From NCBI RefSeq assembly GCF_900104845.1, contig NZ_FNSR01000002.1:248001-312000 (forward strand): a stretch of DNA of 64,000 nt, read 5' to 3'. Numbering within the stretch: the stretch's first letter is position 1; each line of letters opens with the position of its first letter. Positions 51,043-59,064 of the stretch are shown here, one piece after another. The position numbers were made by a program, and so were the translations under genes. This stretch comes from Paraburkholderia caballeronis. GTDB taxonomy: Bacteria > Pseudomonadota > Gammaproteobacteria > Burkholderiales > Burkholderiaceae. Under the pieces are notes generated by a model. It saw only the letters and a program-made list of their open reading frames with translations. It was not told the origin of the DNA and made no database searches.

Positions 51043-51717
51043 TCAACGGGCTGGCGCGATCTGCTGGGCGCGCGCGAGACGGCGCTCCCACCGGCGCGTG
51101 ACGAAATGGAGCGACGCGGTCGCCGCCCAGTAGACGAGCGCCACCACGCCATACACTTCGAGCGGCGCATAGGTATCGGAGACGACGCCCTTCGCGGCGA
51201 ACATGAACTCATGCACGGAAATCACCGAAAGCAGCGCCGAATCCTTGAACAACCCGATCATCAGGCCGGTCATCGTGGGCAGCAGAAGCGGCAGCGCCTG
51301 CGGCATGGCGATGCGCCGCGCGATCGCGAACGGCGACATGCCGATCGCCACGCCCGCTTCGAGCGTGCCGGCCGGCACGGCGTCGATGGCCGCCTGAATC
51401 ACCTGCGCGACGTACGGCGCGTAATAGATCGCGAGCGTGACCACGCCGACCACCGGCGGCGGCAACAGCAGTCCGAAGTCGGGCAGCACGTAGAACGTCA
51501 CATAGAGCAGCACGAGCAGCGGCAGCGCGAGCGTCAAGGCGATATAAACGTCGATCAGCGCCGCGAGCGGGCGCGGGCCGCGCCGCCGCCCGGCGATCAG
51601 CACGACGCCCAGCGCGCAGGCCAGCAGGCCGCTCAACGCGCACAGCCACAACGTGCCGCCGAAACCGCTCAGCAGCGCGGGCAGGTACGGGATCACGACG
51701 CCGGGATCGAACCTCAT
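51043..51717 (-). CDS. Polar amino-acid-type ABC transporter permease 2
   Basis: A 224-residue HisM/GlnP-class permease with about five membrane segments ([35 protein letters not shown] at the start) and the EAA-type loop [32 protein letters not shown]. It begins one base after the stop of the first permease gene and ends 5 bases before the ATPase start. A GTG/ATG further upstream would run into the neighbouring gene, so ATG 51717 is preferred. Confidence 0.92.
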   Translation of the reverse strand: MRFDPGVVIPYLPALLSGFGGTLWLCALSGLLACALGVVLIAGRRRGPRPLAALIDVYIALTLALPLLVLLYVTFYVLPDFGLLLPPPVVGVVTLAIYYAPYVAQVIQAAIDAVPAGTLEAGVAIGMSPFAIARRIAMPQALPLLLPTMTGLMIGLFKDSALLSVISVHEFMFAAKGVVSDTYAPLEVYGVVALVYWAATASLHFVTRRWERRLARAQQIAPAR

Positions 51718-51718
51718 C

Positions 51719-52378
51719 TCAGGTCCCCCGCGACGCAGACGGCTCACGCCGCAGATGTCTGCCGAGCCAGATCACCGGCAGCACCACCGCGAGATAACCG
51801 ACGCTCACGAGCAGCATGATCTGCGACGACGTATAGATGCGCGCGATCACCATCTGGCCCGCGTAGGTCAGTTCCGTGACGGCGACCACCGATGCGAGCG
51901 GCGTCGTCTTCAGCAGGATCGTGAACTCGTTGACGAGCGCGGGCACGCTGGCCTTGAGCATCTGCGGCAGCGCGATGCGCAGTGCGATGCGCCACGGCGC
52001 CATGCCCAACGCGGTAGCCGCCTCGATCTGCCCGCGCGTGACCACGCGCATGTTGCCGCGCAGGATTTCGGCGGTGTACGCGCCGCTGTTCAGGCCGAGC
52101 GTGAGCGCGGCGGCCAGCATCGGCCGCCCGCCCAGCCCGATCAGCGGCAGCGCGAAAAACACCAGAAAAAGCTGGACGAGCGACGGCGTGCCCCGCATGA
52201 AGCCGATGTACAGACGCGCCGCGATACGCAGCGGCGCACAACGCGTCAGTTGCATCGCGAGCGCGAGATGGCCGCAGGCGAGACTGCCGGCCGCGCCGAG
52301 CAGCGTCAGCTCCACGGTGATGAGCCAGCCGTCGAGCAGCGACGGCACGCTGCGGACGACCTCGGGATCGAGCCACAT
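51719..52378 (-). CDS. Polar amino-acid-type ABC transporter permease 1
   Basis: A 219-residue HisQ/GlnP-class permease. Typical are LDGWLITVELTLLGAAGSLACGHLALAMQL, FMRGTPSLVQLFLVFFALPLIGLG and the EAA loop QIEAATALGMAPWRIALRIALPQMLKASVPAL. It forms a heterodimeric channel with the second permease. It lies 17 bases after the divergent DUF1989 copy B. Two distinct permeases suggest a glutamine/histidine-like ligand size. Confidence 0.92.
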   Translation of the reverse strand: MWLDPEVVRSVPSLLDGWLITVELTLLGAAGSLACGHLALAMQLTRCAPLRIAARLYIGFMRGTPSLVQLFLVFFALPLIGLGGRPMLAAALTLGLNSGAYTAEILRGNMRVVTRGQIEAATALGMAPWRIALRIALPQMLKASVPALVNEFTILLKTTPLASVVAVTELTYAGQMVIARIYTSSQIMLLVSVGYLAVVLPVIWLGRHLRREPSASRGT

Positions 52379-52395
52379 GCGGTCGGTTCCGTTCG

Positions 52396-53031
52396 CTACA
52401 GTTCGACCAGTTCTTCGGCGGCCGCGAGTTCCAGCCCGCCGGGCCGGTCGTTGCCGGGAATGCCGGTGCAGCAGGCGGACACGACGAACACCATGTCGGC
52501 GACCACGCGGCACGCGACGAAGCCGCCCGCGCGCGTGGCGTTGGGCTGCGGCTCGATGGCGCCGTCCTGATGCAGGTCCACGTGCATGAACAGATTGATC
52601 GGGTCCGGCAGTTTCGGCGGCGTCAGGCCTTGTTCGGCGATCACCCGCGCGACCGATTCGACGCAGCCGGTCTGCCCCGCGTAACCGTTCGCTTCGAGAA
52701 ACGCGCTGGTCGATGCAGGCAACAGTAGATCGTGACGGCCCACCGAGTCCTTGCCGAGCACCATCAGCGCCCGACGCCGGTTGCTGACGATCCGCATGCC
52801 CGCCTGCAGCACATACGAATTGCTGAACACACGCGTGTGATGCACGGACAGAAAAATATCCGGATTCGCGCGGCTGAAACCGAACAGCGCGGCCGTCGCG
52901 CCGTCCTCTTTCGCTTCGATGCGCAGGATCTGTCCGGCCTTCACGTCGATGGCGCGGCTTTCGCCAGCCGGCACGAACACGCGGGCGGGCGGCAGCGGCG
53001 CGCGATCGGGAGTGTCTTTGAGAAGCAGCAT
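52396..53031 (-). CDS. DUF1989 protein, divergent copy B
   Basis: A 211-residue DUF1989 homologue recognisable from VPAGESRAIDVKAGQILRIEA, HHTRVFSNSYVLQAGMRIVSNRRRALMVLGKDSVGRHD and NLFMHVDLHQDGAI. It keeps His100-Asp101 but has Ala-Ser where the other two copies have the Cys, and QTGCVES where they have HRNC-DN. It may therefore be a non-catalytic partner, like one subunit of a heteromeric CgdAB-type enzyme, or act on a different substrate. It lies 14 bases after copy A and 17 before permease 1, in the same operon. Confidence 0.82.
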   Translation of the reverse strand: MLLLKDTPDRAPLPPARVFVPAGESRAIDVKAGQILRIEAKEDGATAALFGFSRANPDIFLSVHHTRVFSNSYVLQAGMRIVSNRRRALMVLGKDSVGRHDLLLPASTSAFLEANGYAGQTGCVESVARVIAEQGLTPPKLPDPINLFMHVDLHQDGAIEPQPNATRAGGFVACRVVADMVFVVSACCTGIPGNDRPGGLELAAAEELVEL

Positions 53032-53045
53032 GGGTGTCGATAAGC

Positions 53046-53672
53046 TCAGACGGCGGCGCGCGCGGACGGGTCCGCGTCGTGAATCGAAATGGCGATGTCG
53101 GTCACGCGCAGACCGTTGCCCGGAATGATGTCCTGCGGACACGACGACACCGCGCACAGCAGGTCGTCGAGCACCTCGAACGTGATGTGATCGCCGGGCC
53201 GGCTCGTCGGATCGGTCACCTGCATCCGGCGGTCGGGCGTGACGGGGCCGTTCTGGAACAGGTTGAACGGCTCCGGTACGTCGAACGGCGAAAGACCGTG
53301 CAGCGCGAGTCCCGCGTGCATGTTGTCGAGACAGTTGCGATGGCCGGTCACGTTGAAGTCGACGGTGAAACGCGTGTCGTCGCAGGCGGGTACGTTCGCA
53401 TCGTGCACGCCCACCGTGTCCTCGATCACGCGCAGCAGCGGGCGACCGTGTGACGAATACAGCGCGTCGCCGACCGCGAAGAACAGCGAACGCAACTGGC
53501 GGCGCGTATGGGTCGGCGACAGCTTTTCGCTTTTGTCCACGGCGGCCACGGCGACGAAGTCGGCGGCCTGCTGCCCTTCGACGTCGGTGATCGTCAGGAA
53601 CTGGCCCGCCTTGACTTCGAACGTGCGGCCATGACCGGCCTCGACGGTCAGCGACAGAATCGGTTCGCTCAT
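53046..53672 (-). CDS. DUF1989 protein, copy A
   Basis: A 208-residue DUF1989 protein with the full residue set: LSPTHTRRQLRSLFFAVGDALYSSHGRPLLRVIEDTVGVHDANVPACD (split here; His90, Asp91, Cys97) and GHRNCLDNMHAGLALHGL (His111, Cys114). It corresponds to the urea-carboxylase-associated/CgdA-B group. It is the second gene of the transporter operon, 11 bases after the binding-protein gene. ATG 53672 starts the conserved domain; ATG 53687 would overlap the binding-protein gene. Confidence 0.88.
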   Translation of the reverse strand: MSEPILSLTVEAGHGRTFEVKAGQFLTITDVEGQQAADFVAVAAVDKSEKLSPTHTRRQLRSLFFAVGDALYSSHGRPLLRVIEDTVGVHDANVPACDDTRFTVDFNVTGHRNCLDNMHAGLALHGLSPFDVPEPFNLFQNGPVTPDRRMQVTDPTSRPGDHITFEVLDDLLCAVSSCPQDIIPGNGLRVTDIAISIHDADPSARAAV

Positions 53673-53683
53673 GCTGCCGGGCC

Positions 53684-54532
53684 TCATTGCGCCGGAATGA
53701 AATCGGCGGCCGGCGTATCGAAGGTCACGCCGAGATACTGCTTTTGCAGACGCGCGAGTTCGCCGCTCTTCTTCATCGCGAGAATCTGGTCGCTGATCGC
53801 CTGGTTCAGACGCGCATCGTCGGGGCGCGTGGCCAGCGAGATCCATTGCGACGGACCCAGCTCGCCAGTCAGCTTCATCTTGCCGGGGTTCTGCTTGATG
53901 ACCCCTGCAAGCACGGTCAGGTCGTCGAACACGAAATCCGCGCGGCGCGTCATCAGCGCGGCCACGGTTTGATCGACGCTATCCACGCTCAACAGATTGA
54001 TCGGCGCGAGGCCCTTCGCCTTCAGCGTCTCGTTGAACTGCTTGAGGATCTGCTCGGGCGCGCTGCCGGTCTTGACCGCGCCGGTCAGGCCCGCCAGCGA
54101 TTCGGGCGTCGGCTGCGCCGCGATCTTCGAGAAATCCGCCCGCACCAGCGCGCCGTTGACGGTCTTGCTGGTCGGCACGACGTATGCGATCCGCTTCGCG
54201 CGCTCCGCCGTGACATTCAGCGCGGAGCCTTCGAGATCGAACGAATGCGACAGCAGGCCGGGAATGATGCCGCTGAACGCCATGCGCTGGTATTCGATCG
54301 TCACGCCGAGATGCTTTGCCACCGCCGCCAGAATCGCGGGATCGTAGCCGACGATCGCGTTGTTCGCATCGGTGTACTCGTACGGGGCGAAGGTCGGATC
54401 GATCGCGACGATCATCTTGCCGCGGCTCTTGATGTCGTCGAGCGTATCGGCGTGAGCGGCAACGGTATGGCAAAACGCGGCGACCGGAAGAACGGCCGCG
54501 AGCGCAAAACGTGAGAGGCGCAGCGAGAACAT
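53684..54532 (-). CDS. Amino-acid-type ABC transporter substrate-binding protein
   Basis: A 282-residue periplasmic binding protein of family 3 (SBP_bac_3). The signal peptide is about 1-28 (ending AAHAD). Family traits are LDDIKSRGKMIVAIDPTFAPYEYTDANNAIVGYDPAILAAVAKHLGV and the hinge region SPLSDAAL-like RRADFVFDDL. It supplies ligand to the permeases encoded downstream. GGAG lies 8 bases before the ATG. It heads the seven-gene operon and is divergent from the RpiR gene, with dyad sites in between that overlap the likely -35 region. Confidence 0.92.
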   Translation of the reverse strand: MFSLRLSRFALAAVLPVAAFCHTVAAHADTLDDIKSRGKMIVAIDPTFAPYEYTDANNAIVGYDPAILAAVAKHLGVTIEYQRMAFSGIIPGLLSHSFDLEGSALNVTAERAKRIAYVVPTSKTVNGALVRADFSKIAAQPTPESLAGLTGAVKTGSAPEQILKQFNETLKAKGLAPINLLSVDSVDQTVAALMTRRADFVFDDLTVLAGVIKQNPGKMKLTGELGPSQWISLATRPDDARLNQAISDQILAMKKSGELARLQKQYLGVTFDTPAADFIPAQ

Positions 54533-54626
54533 CGTATGGGCTCCGTAAATTTTTTCCGTGTGGTTCGTTGGGTCCGGCATGTCGGCAACGGAACCGGTAA
54601 TGCACGATCCATACCACCCTCGCCGT

Positions 54627-54689
54627 GAAACACAAGTTTCCACTCCGCATACGTAGAAACACACGATTCCCAAAGGAGTTTCTGGAAAC
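54627..54689. promoter_or_regulatory. Cluster of GAAAC/GTTTC dyads between RpiR gene and ABC operon
   Basis: GAAAC-ACAA-GTTTC is a perfect dyad at 54627-54640; an imperfect copy GAAAC-ACAC-GATTC lies 29 bases on at 54656-54669; and GTTTC-TG-GAAAC is at 54678-54689. They fall in the 311-bp divergent spacer and the first overlaps a possible minus-strand -35 (TTGTGT, 16 bases from TATGGA). RpiR proteins are known to bind GAAA/TTTC-type dyads, so this is a candidate operator. Confidence 0.55.
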
Positions 54690-54843
54690 GGCAGTTCCGC
54701 GATCCGCGCCGTCTGTGACAGAATACGAACGCGGACAGCGGCAACGCACGCACAACACGCGTGCAAATCCGGTGCCGCGCACCGGCACGGTGCCGGTCTC
54801 GCACTGCCGCATGCCCTTCCCTCTTCCGGATCAAACCCGCTTC

Positions 54844-55725
54844 ATGCCTTCACCCCAGCCCAGGAAAAACCGGCGCCCGGCGTCCATCGAGAGCCGTATC
54901 GCGGAACACTACGAGCAGTTGTCGGAGATCGATCAGCGGCTCGCGGACGTGATCCTCAGTTCGCCCGGCCAGCTCGCGATGCAGACGGCGACCGAACTCG
55001 CCGCGAACGCGCGGGTGTCCAAGGCGACCGCGACGCGGTTCTTCCAGAAACTCGGCTACGCGTCATACGACGATGCGCGCGAGACGGCCCGCGCGGCGCT
55101 GGTAGGCGGCTCGCCGCTCTATCTACAGGAACGCGGAAACAAGGAATCGGGCGGCGCGCTCGACGAGGTGATCGAGGCGCACCTGAATCACGAGGTGACG
55201 AACCTCGCCAACACGTACCGCTCGCTCGACCGCCAGGTGTTGGCCGACGTGGTGAGCAGCATCGCGAGCGCGCGGCGGGTGGTCGTCATCGGCTACCGGC
55301 ACAGCCATACGATCGCGATGATGATTCGCCGCGAACTGGTTCAGGTGCGCAGCGACGTGATCGTGCTGCCGACGCCGGGCGACACGCTGGCGGAGTACGT
55401 CGGCGATCTCGGCGGCAAGGATCTCGCGATCGTGATCGGCTTCCGGCGCCGCGTCCCGGCCGTGTCGCTGGCGGTGGCGGCGCTCGCCGACGCGGGCGTC
55501 GACACGCTGTATCTATCGGATGTGATCGCGGGGAAACCGGCGCGTCTGGCGCGCTGGGTGATTCGCTGCCATACGGACGGCTTCATGCTGTTCGACAGCG
55601 TGATAGCCGTGTCCGCGCTGGTGAACCTGATCTGCTCGCTGGTCGCCGAGCGTTTGCGCGAGCATGGCAACGGGCACCTTCAGCGGGTCGAGGTATTGCA
55701 TCAGCGCCTGCGCGAACTGGAATAG
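54844..55725 (+). CDS. RpiR/MurR-family transcriptional regulator
   Basis: A 293-residue regulator. The N-terminal HTH_6 domain (about 15-90) shows YEQLSEIDQRLADVILSSPGQLAMQTATELAANARVSKATATRFFQKLGYASYDDARE (split across its helices), and the C-terminal SIS-like domain has RRVVVIGYRHSHTIAMMIRRELVQ and DLAIVIGFRRRVPAVSLAVAALADAG. SIS domains normally bind phospho-sugars, but many RpiR members near amino-acid and purine transporters respond to nitrogen compounds. It is divergent from the DUF1989/ABC operon. ATG 54844 starts a conserved-looking head; ATG 54811 is possible. Confidence 0.92.
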   Translation: MPSPQPRKNRRPASIESRIAEHYEQLSEIDQRLADVILSSPGQLAMQTATELAANARVSKATATRFFQKLGYASYDDARETARAALVGGSPLYLQERGNKESGGALDEVIEAHLNHEVTNLANTYRSLDRQVLADVVSSIASARRVVVIGYRHSHTIAMMIRRELVQVRSDVIVLPTPGDTLAEYVGDLGGKDLAIVIGFRRRVPAVSLAVAALADAGVDTLYLSDVIAGKPARLARWVIRCHTDGFMLFDSVIAVSALVNLICSLVAERLREHGNGHLQRVEVLHQRLRELE

Positions 55726-55770
55726 GCGACCGGGTGCGCGTTCGACCTCAATGCGGTTGTTGCTGCAACC

Positions 55771-55798
55771 CCGGCCCGCCTCTCACGGGGCGGGCCGG
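55771..55798. terminator. Hairpin between convergent RpiR and FMN reductase genes
   Basis: CCGGCCCGCC and GGCGGGCCGG form a perfect 10-bp stem around an 8-base loop in the 108-bp spacer between two convergent genes. There is no clear T run, so it is a probable but not textbook bidirectional terminator. Confidence 0.6.
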
Positions 55799-55833
55799 AA
55801 TGCCTTCTCGAACTTCTCTTTGGCAACCCCCTT

Positions 55834-56469
55834 TCACGTTGCCGGGACCGCGTCAAGAACGCGCTTGTCCGCGGCCGCCGTATCGCCCGACGCCGCCGCG
55901 CCGCAACTCGCATTGGCGAACATGACGACCTCCTTCGCGAGAATGCCGAGTTGTCCGGCAGAGGATGCATCGACGCACGCGCCGTCCGCATCGAACAACG
56001 GCATCGACGTGTTCAGCATGACGCCGAGCGGCGTCGGCCAGCCGCGCAGCGCATGGACGATCGAACGCAGCGTCGCGAGCGTCGAAGCGCCGGCCTGCAC
56101 GCCGCCCGCGCACGCGATGCAACCGACTGCGCGCCCGCTCAGATACGTGCGCTCGTCGGTCCGCATGTCCTCCGTATAGTCGAGCGCGTTCTTGAGCAGC
56201 CCCGACAGCGAGCCGTGATAGGCCGGCGACGCGACGATCACGCCGTGCGCGCGCCGCAGCGCGGTCAGCAGACGGATCGCCTGCGGCGTCCGTGCCGCCG
56301 CTTCCGGCGAATACATCGGCATCACCAGATCCGGGCCGACGATCGCCTCGGTGGTCGCGCCGAGCTTCTGCGCCTCGCACAGCGCGGCGCGCACGACCAG
56401 TTCCGAACTCGATCCCGCCCGCAGCGTGCCGCCGATGCCGACGATGTGAGGAACGAATGCACGAGTCAT
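55834..56469 (-). CDS. NADPH-dependent FMN reductase
   Basis: A 211-residue flavodoxin-fold reductase. The flavin phosphate loop is GIGGTLRAGSSSELV near residues 11-25, followed by the typical ASPAYHGSLSGLLKNALDY (about 79-97) that defines the NADPH:FMN reductase family. It supplies reduced FMN to the luciferase-like monooxygenase encoded 47 bases upstream, the usual two-component arrangement. GGAG lies 5 bases before the ATG. It is the last gene of the MarR-linked operon. Confidence 0.93.
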   Translation of the reverse strand: MTRAFVPHIVGIGGTLRAGSSSELVVRAALCEAQKLGATTEAIVGPDLVMPMYSPEAAARTPQAIRLLTALRRAHGVIVASPAYHGSLSGLLKNALDYTEDMRTDERTYLSGRAVGCIACAGGVQAGASTLATLRSIVHALRGWPTPLGVMLNTSMPLFDADGACVDASSAGQLGILAKEVVMFANASCGAAASGDTAAADKRVLDAVPAT

Positions 56470-56516
56470 GATTTCTCCATCCGGTTCAAGAGGTACGGAA
56501 GCGCAAGCCGCGGCGA

Positions 56517-57614
56517 TCAAACTGCCGCGCCCGCATGCTGCCCGAACTGCGCGGAAAAATTCGGCGCCACTTCGCGCGCGAAGCGGGAGAGCCACTCGCG
56601 CCGCTTCTGCTGCGGAATGCCCGGCGTGGCCGCCATCACGATCAGATGGTTGAAGCCGACGTCCAGATATTCCTGAACGCGTTCGCTGACGGTCTCCGGC
56701 GAGCCGAACAGTTGCAGGCGGCTGAACGGACCGAGATTGTCCGGATTGCAGTACGCCATGCGCCGCTCGTGAACGGCCGCGAACGACTGGTAGTCGGGAA
56801 TGGTCGGAAAGCCGTTTTCGTCGGGACGGTAGTGCTCGACCTGCAGTTCGAACCAGCGCGGCATATAGGCGCGGGCCAGCGCCTCGGCTTCGTCGTCGCT
56901 GTCCGCGATGATGCAACTGATCGCCACCGGCTTCGTCACGTCCGTATTGCCGCCGCGCCGCAGCGTGACGTCATGCCAGGTGTTCAGCACGCGTCGCTGC
57001 ACGTCCATCGGCAACGTGCCGTTGGAGATCGGCGGCAGATCGAGTTCGGCGATCTTCGTCGCGCTGTCCGGGCTGCCGATCGCGCCGTAGAAATGGATGT
57101 TCTCGCGCCGCGCATCCGGCCGCAACCGCACTTCGAGCGGCACGCGAACGTGCTTGCCTTCATAGGTGAACGGCTTGCCCGACAGCGCCCGATCGAGCAC
57201 CTCCCACACTTCCTGGAACCGCTCCTTCGCATGTTCGAGCTTCAGATCGAACGCATCGTATTCGAGCGGCGCCGCGCCGCGGCCGAGACCGAGATGAAGC
57301 GGCGCATCGGACATCAGGCTGAGCATCGCGATCTCGCCCGCGAGGCGTACCGGGTTGTGCCACGGCGTCACCAGCACCATCGTGCCGAGCCCGAGGCCGG
57401 GGCAGCGCGCAGCGATGTTCGACATCAGCATCAGCGGGCTGGGCGTCGGAAAATAGCTCGAAAAATGATGCTCAGGCGTCCATACCGTGCGGAAGCCCAA
57501 TTCGTAGCCGAAGCGGGCATCCTCGATCATGCCGCGATACAGATCGAGGTCCGGCGTCGGCTCGACGTCCGACGCCGCAATCATGAAACCGAATTCCACC
57601 TGCTGCCCCATCAT
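56517..57614 (-). CDS. Luciferase-like (LLM class) flavin monooxygenase
   Basis: A 365-residue bacterial-luciferase-like monooxygenase. Family traits are FGFMIAASD at the start, YELGFRTVWTPEHHFSSYFPTPSPLMLMSNIAARCPGLGLGTMVLVTPWHNPVRLAGEIAMLSLMS (quoted in part) and LGLGRGAAPLEYDAFD. It oxidises an organic substrate with O2 and reduced FMN from the neighbouring reductase. I chose ATG 57614, with GAGGA 5 bases upstream, over ATG 57629 which lies in the operator. The promoter and a MarR-type operator lie directly upstream. Confidence 0.93.
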   Translation of the reverse strand: MMGQQVEFGFMIAASDVEPTPDLDLYRGMIEDARFGYELGFRTVWTPEHHFSSYFPTPSPLMLMSNIAARCPGLGLGTMVLVTPWHNPVRLAGEIAMLSLMSDAPLHLGLGRGAAPLEYDAFDLKLEHAKERFQEVWEVLDRALSGKPFTYEGKHVRVPLEVRLRPDARRENIHFYGAIGSPDSATKIAELDLPPISNGTLPMDVQRRVLNTWHDVTLRRGGNTDVTKPVAISCIIADSDDEAEALARAYMPRWFELQVEHYRPDENGFPTIPDYQSFAAVHERRMAYCNPDNLGPFSRLQLFGSPETVSERVQEYLDVGFNHLIVMAATPGIPQQKRREWLSRFAREVAPNFSAQFGQHAGAAV

Positions 57615-57630
57615 TTTTATCCTCGTCATT

Positions 57631-57649
57631 TACATGCATTTACATATGT
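57631..57649. promoter_or_regulatory. MarR-type operator copy 1 (before monooxygenase)
   Basis: TACATGCATTTACATATGT agrees with the sequence at 61189-61207 at 16 of 19 positions and contains nested palindromes (ATGCAT, CATATG). It overlaps the -10 region of the monooxygenase promoter and lies just before its ribosome binding site. Confidence 0.65.
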
Positions 57650-57673
57650 TATTTCATTCGCATTCTGTGTCAA
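57646..57673 (-). promoter_or_regulatory. Predicted promoter of monooxygenase/FMN reductase genes
   Basis: On the minus strand TTGACA (57673-57668) overlaps the stop codon of the permease gene, and TAACAT (57651-57646) follows after 16 bases. This gives the monooxygenase pair its own promoter inside the gene group. Confidence 0.6.
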
Positions 57674-58980
57674 GCGGATTTTCGCGGCTCGATCGTCAGC
57701 GCGGTCAGCGTGGTGATGAGGCCGAGCACCGCGAGGTAAATGACGATCGGCCAGTACGAATGCCACACAGCCAGCAGCGATGTCGCGATGAGCGGAGACA
57801 GGCCGCCGCTGAAGATCGCGGCGATCTCGTGTCCGAGCGCGAGTCCGGAATAACGCGTGCTGGTGCCGAAAAAGCTGCTGAACAGCGTCGGCTGGGTCGC
57901 CACCATCGCCGCATAGCTGATCGTGTTGGTCAGGAAGAACGCGAGCATCATCAGCGCCGGATTGCCTGTGCCGATCAGATGGAAGAACGGATAGGCGAAC
58001 GCCACCATCGTCACCGCGCCGAACAGATAGACGGGCCGCGTGCCGATGCGGTCCGAAAGCCGCCCCATCCATACGATCACCGGCAACTGCACGACGAACG
58101 AGACGATCATCGCGCCGAGCACGAGCCCGGCCGGTACGCCGGCGAATTTCGCGTAGGTCAGCGAGAACGCGACGAACACGTACGAACTGCCGTTCTCGGC
58201 AACCCGCAGGCCCATCGCTTTCAGCACGGCGCGCGGATGCTCGCGCAGCACCTGCAACACCGGCGCTTTCGACTGACGCCCCTGCGCGGCCAGCTCCCGG
58301 AACGCCTGGGTTTCCGGCACGGTTCGCCGGATGTAGGTGCCGAGTCCGAAGATCACCACGCTCGCGAGAAACGGCAGGCGCCATCCCCATTCGAGAAACG
58401 CCGCGTCGGGCAACTGGCGCACGAGCCATACCGCGGCGGCCGACAGCAGGAACCCGAGGCTCAACCCCGCCTGCCCGTAGGCGGAGAAATAGCCGACTTT
58501 GCCGGCCGGCGCGCTTTCGGTAATCATCAGCACGGAGCCGCCCCATTCGCCGCCCGCCGCGAGCCCTTGCACGACGCGCAACGCGACGAGCAGCGCCGGC
58601 GCAAGCACGCCGATCTGGCCGTACGACGGCAAGAGGCCCATCAGGAACGTCGCGCCGCCCATCAGCGCAAGCGTCCAGATCAGCGCAACGCGGCGTCCGT
58701 ACCGGTCGCCGATGTGCGAGAACAGGATGCCGCCGAAAGGCCGCGCGAGAAAGCCCACCGCAAAACCCGCGAATACGCCGAGCGCGGCGACCAGCGGTTC
58801 GGTTCCTTTCGGAAAGAACACCTGCCCGAACACCAGCGCGGCGGCGGTGCCGTACAGAAAGAAGTCGTACCACTCCAGCGCATTGCCGAGCGCGCACGAC
58901 ACGACCACGCGCCTGAGCGCGCGCCCTTGCAGCGAAACGGGCCGTTCCGCGGCCCCGGATAACGTATCCGACACTTCCAT
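57670..58980 (-). CDS. MFS permease, metabolite:H+ symporter (MHS) family
   Basis: A 436-residue permease with twelve membrane segments. The signatures are CALGNALEWYDFFLYGTAAALVFGQVFFP near 30-58, RPFGGILFSHIGDRYGRRVALIWTLALMG and LRVVQGLAAGGEWGGSVLMITES, which define the MHS group (shikimate, proline/betaine, alpha-ketoglutarate permeases). It probably imports the substrate of the neighbouring monooxygenase. GGAG lies 7 bases before the ATG. The stop overlaps the -35 of the next promoter. Confidence 0.94.
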   Translation of the reverse strand: MEVSDTLSGAAERPVSLQGRALRRVVVSCALGNALEWYDFFLYGTAAALVFGQVFFPKGTEPLVAALGVFAGFAVGFLARPFGGILFSHIGDRYGRRVALIWTLALMGGATFLMGLLPSYGQIGVLAPALLVALRVVQGLAAGGEWGGSVLMITESAPAGKVGYFSAYGQAGLSLGFLLSAAAVWLVRQLPDAAFLEWGWRLPFLASVVIFGLGTYIRRTVPETQAFRELAAQGRQSKAPVLQVLREHPRAVLKAMGLRVAENGSSYVFVAFSLTYAKFAGVPAGLVLGAMIVSFVVQLPVIVWMGRLSDRIGTRPVYLFGAVTMVAFAYPFFHLIGTGNPALMMLAFFLTNTISYAAMVATQPTLFSSFFGTSTRYSGLALGHEIAAIFSGGLSPLIATSLLAVWHSYWPIVIYLAVLGLITTLTALTIEPRKSA

Positions 58981-59064
58981 ACCGATCTCCAGTGGGCAGG
59001 GACGGTCGCCCCTGCGATGAGTTGACGTCGAGCCGACGATGCCGAGGCCAGGGCCGCAGCGTGC

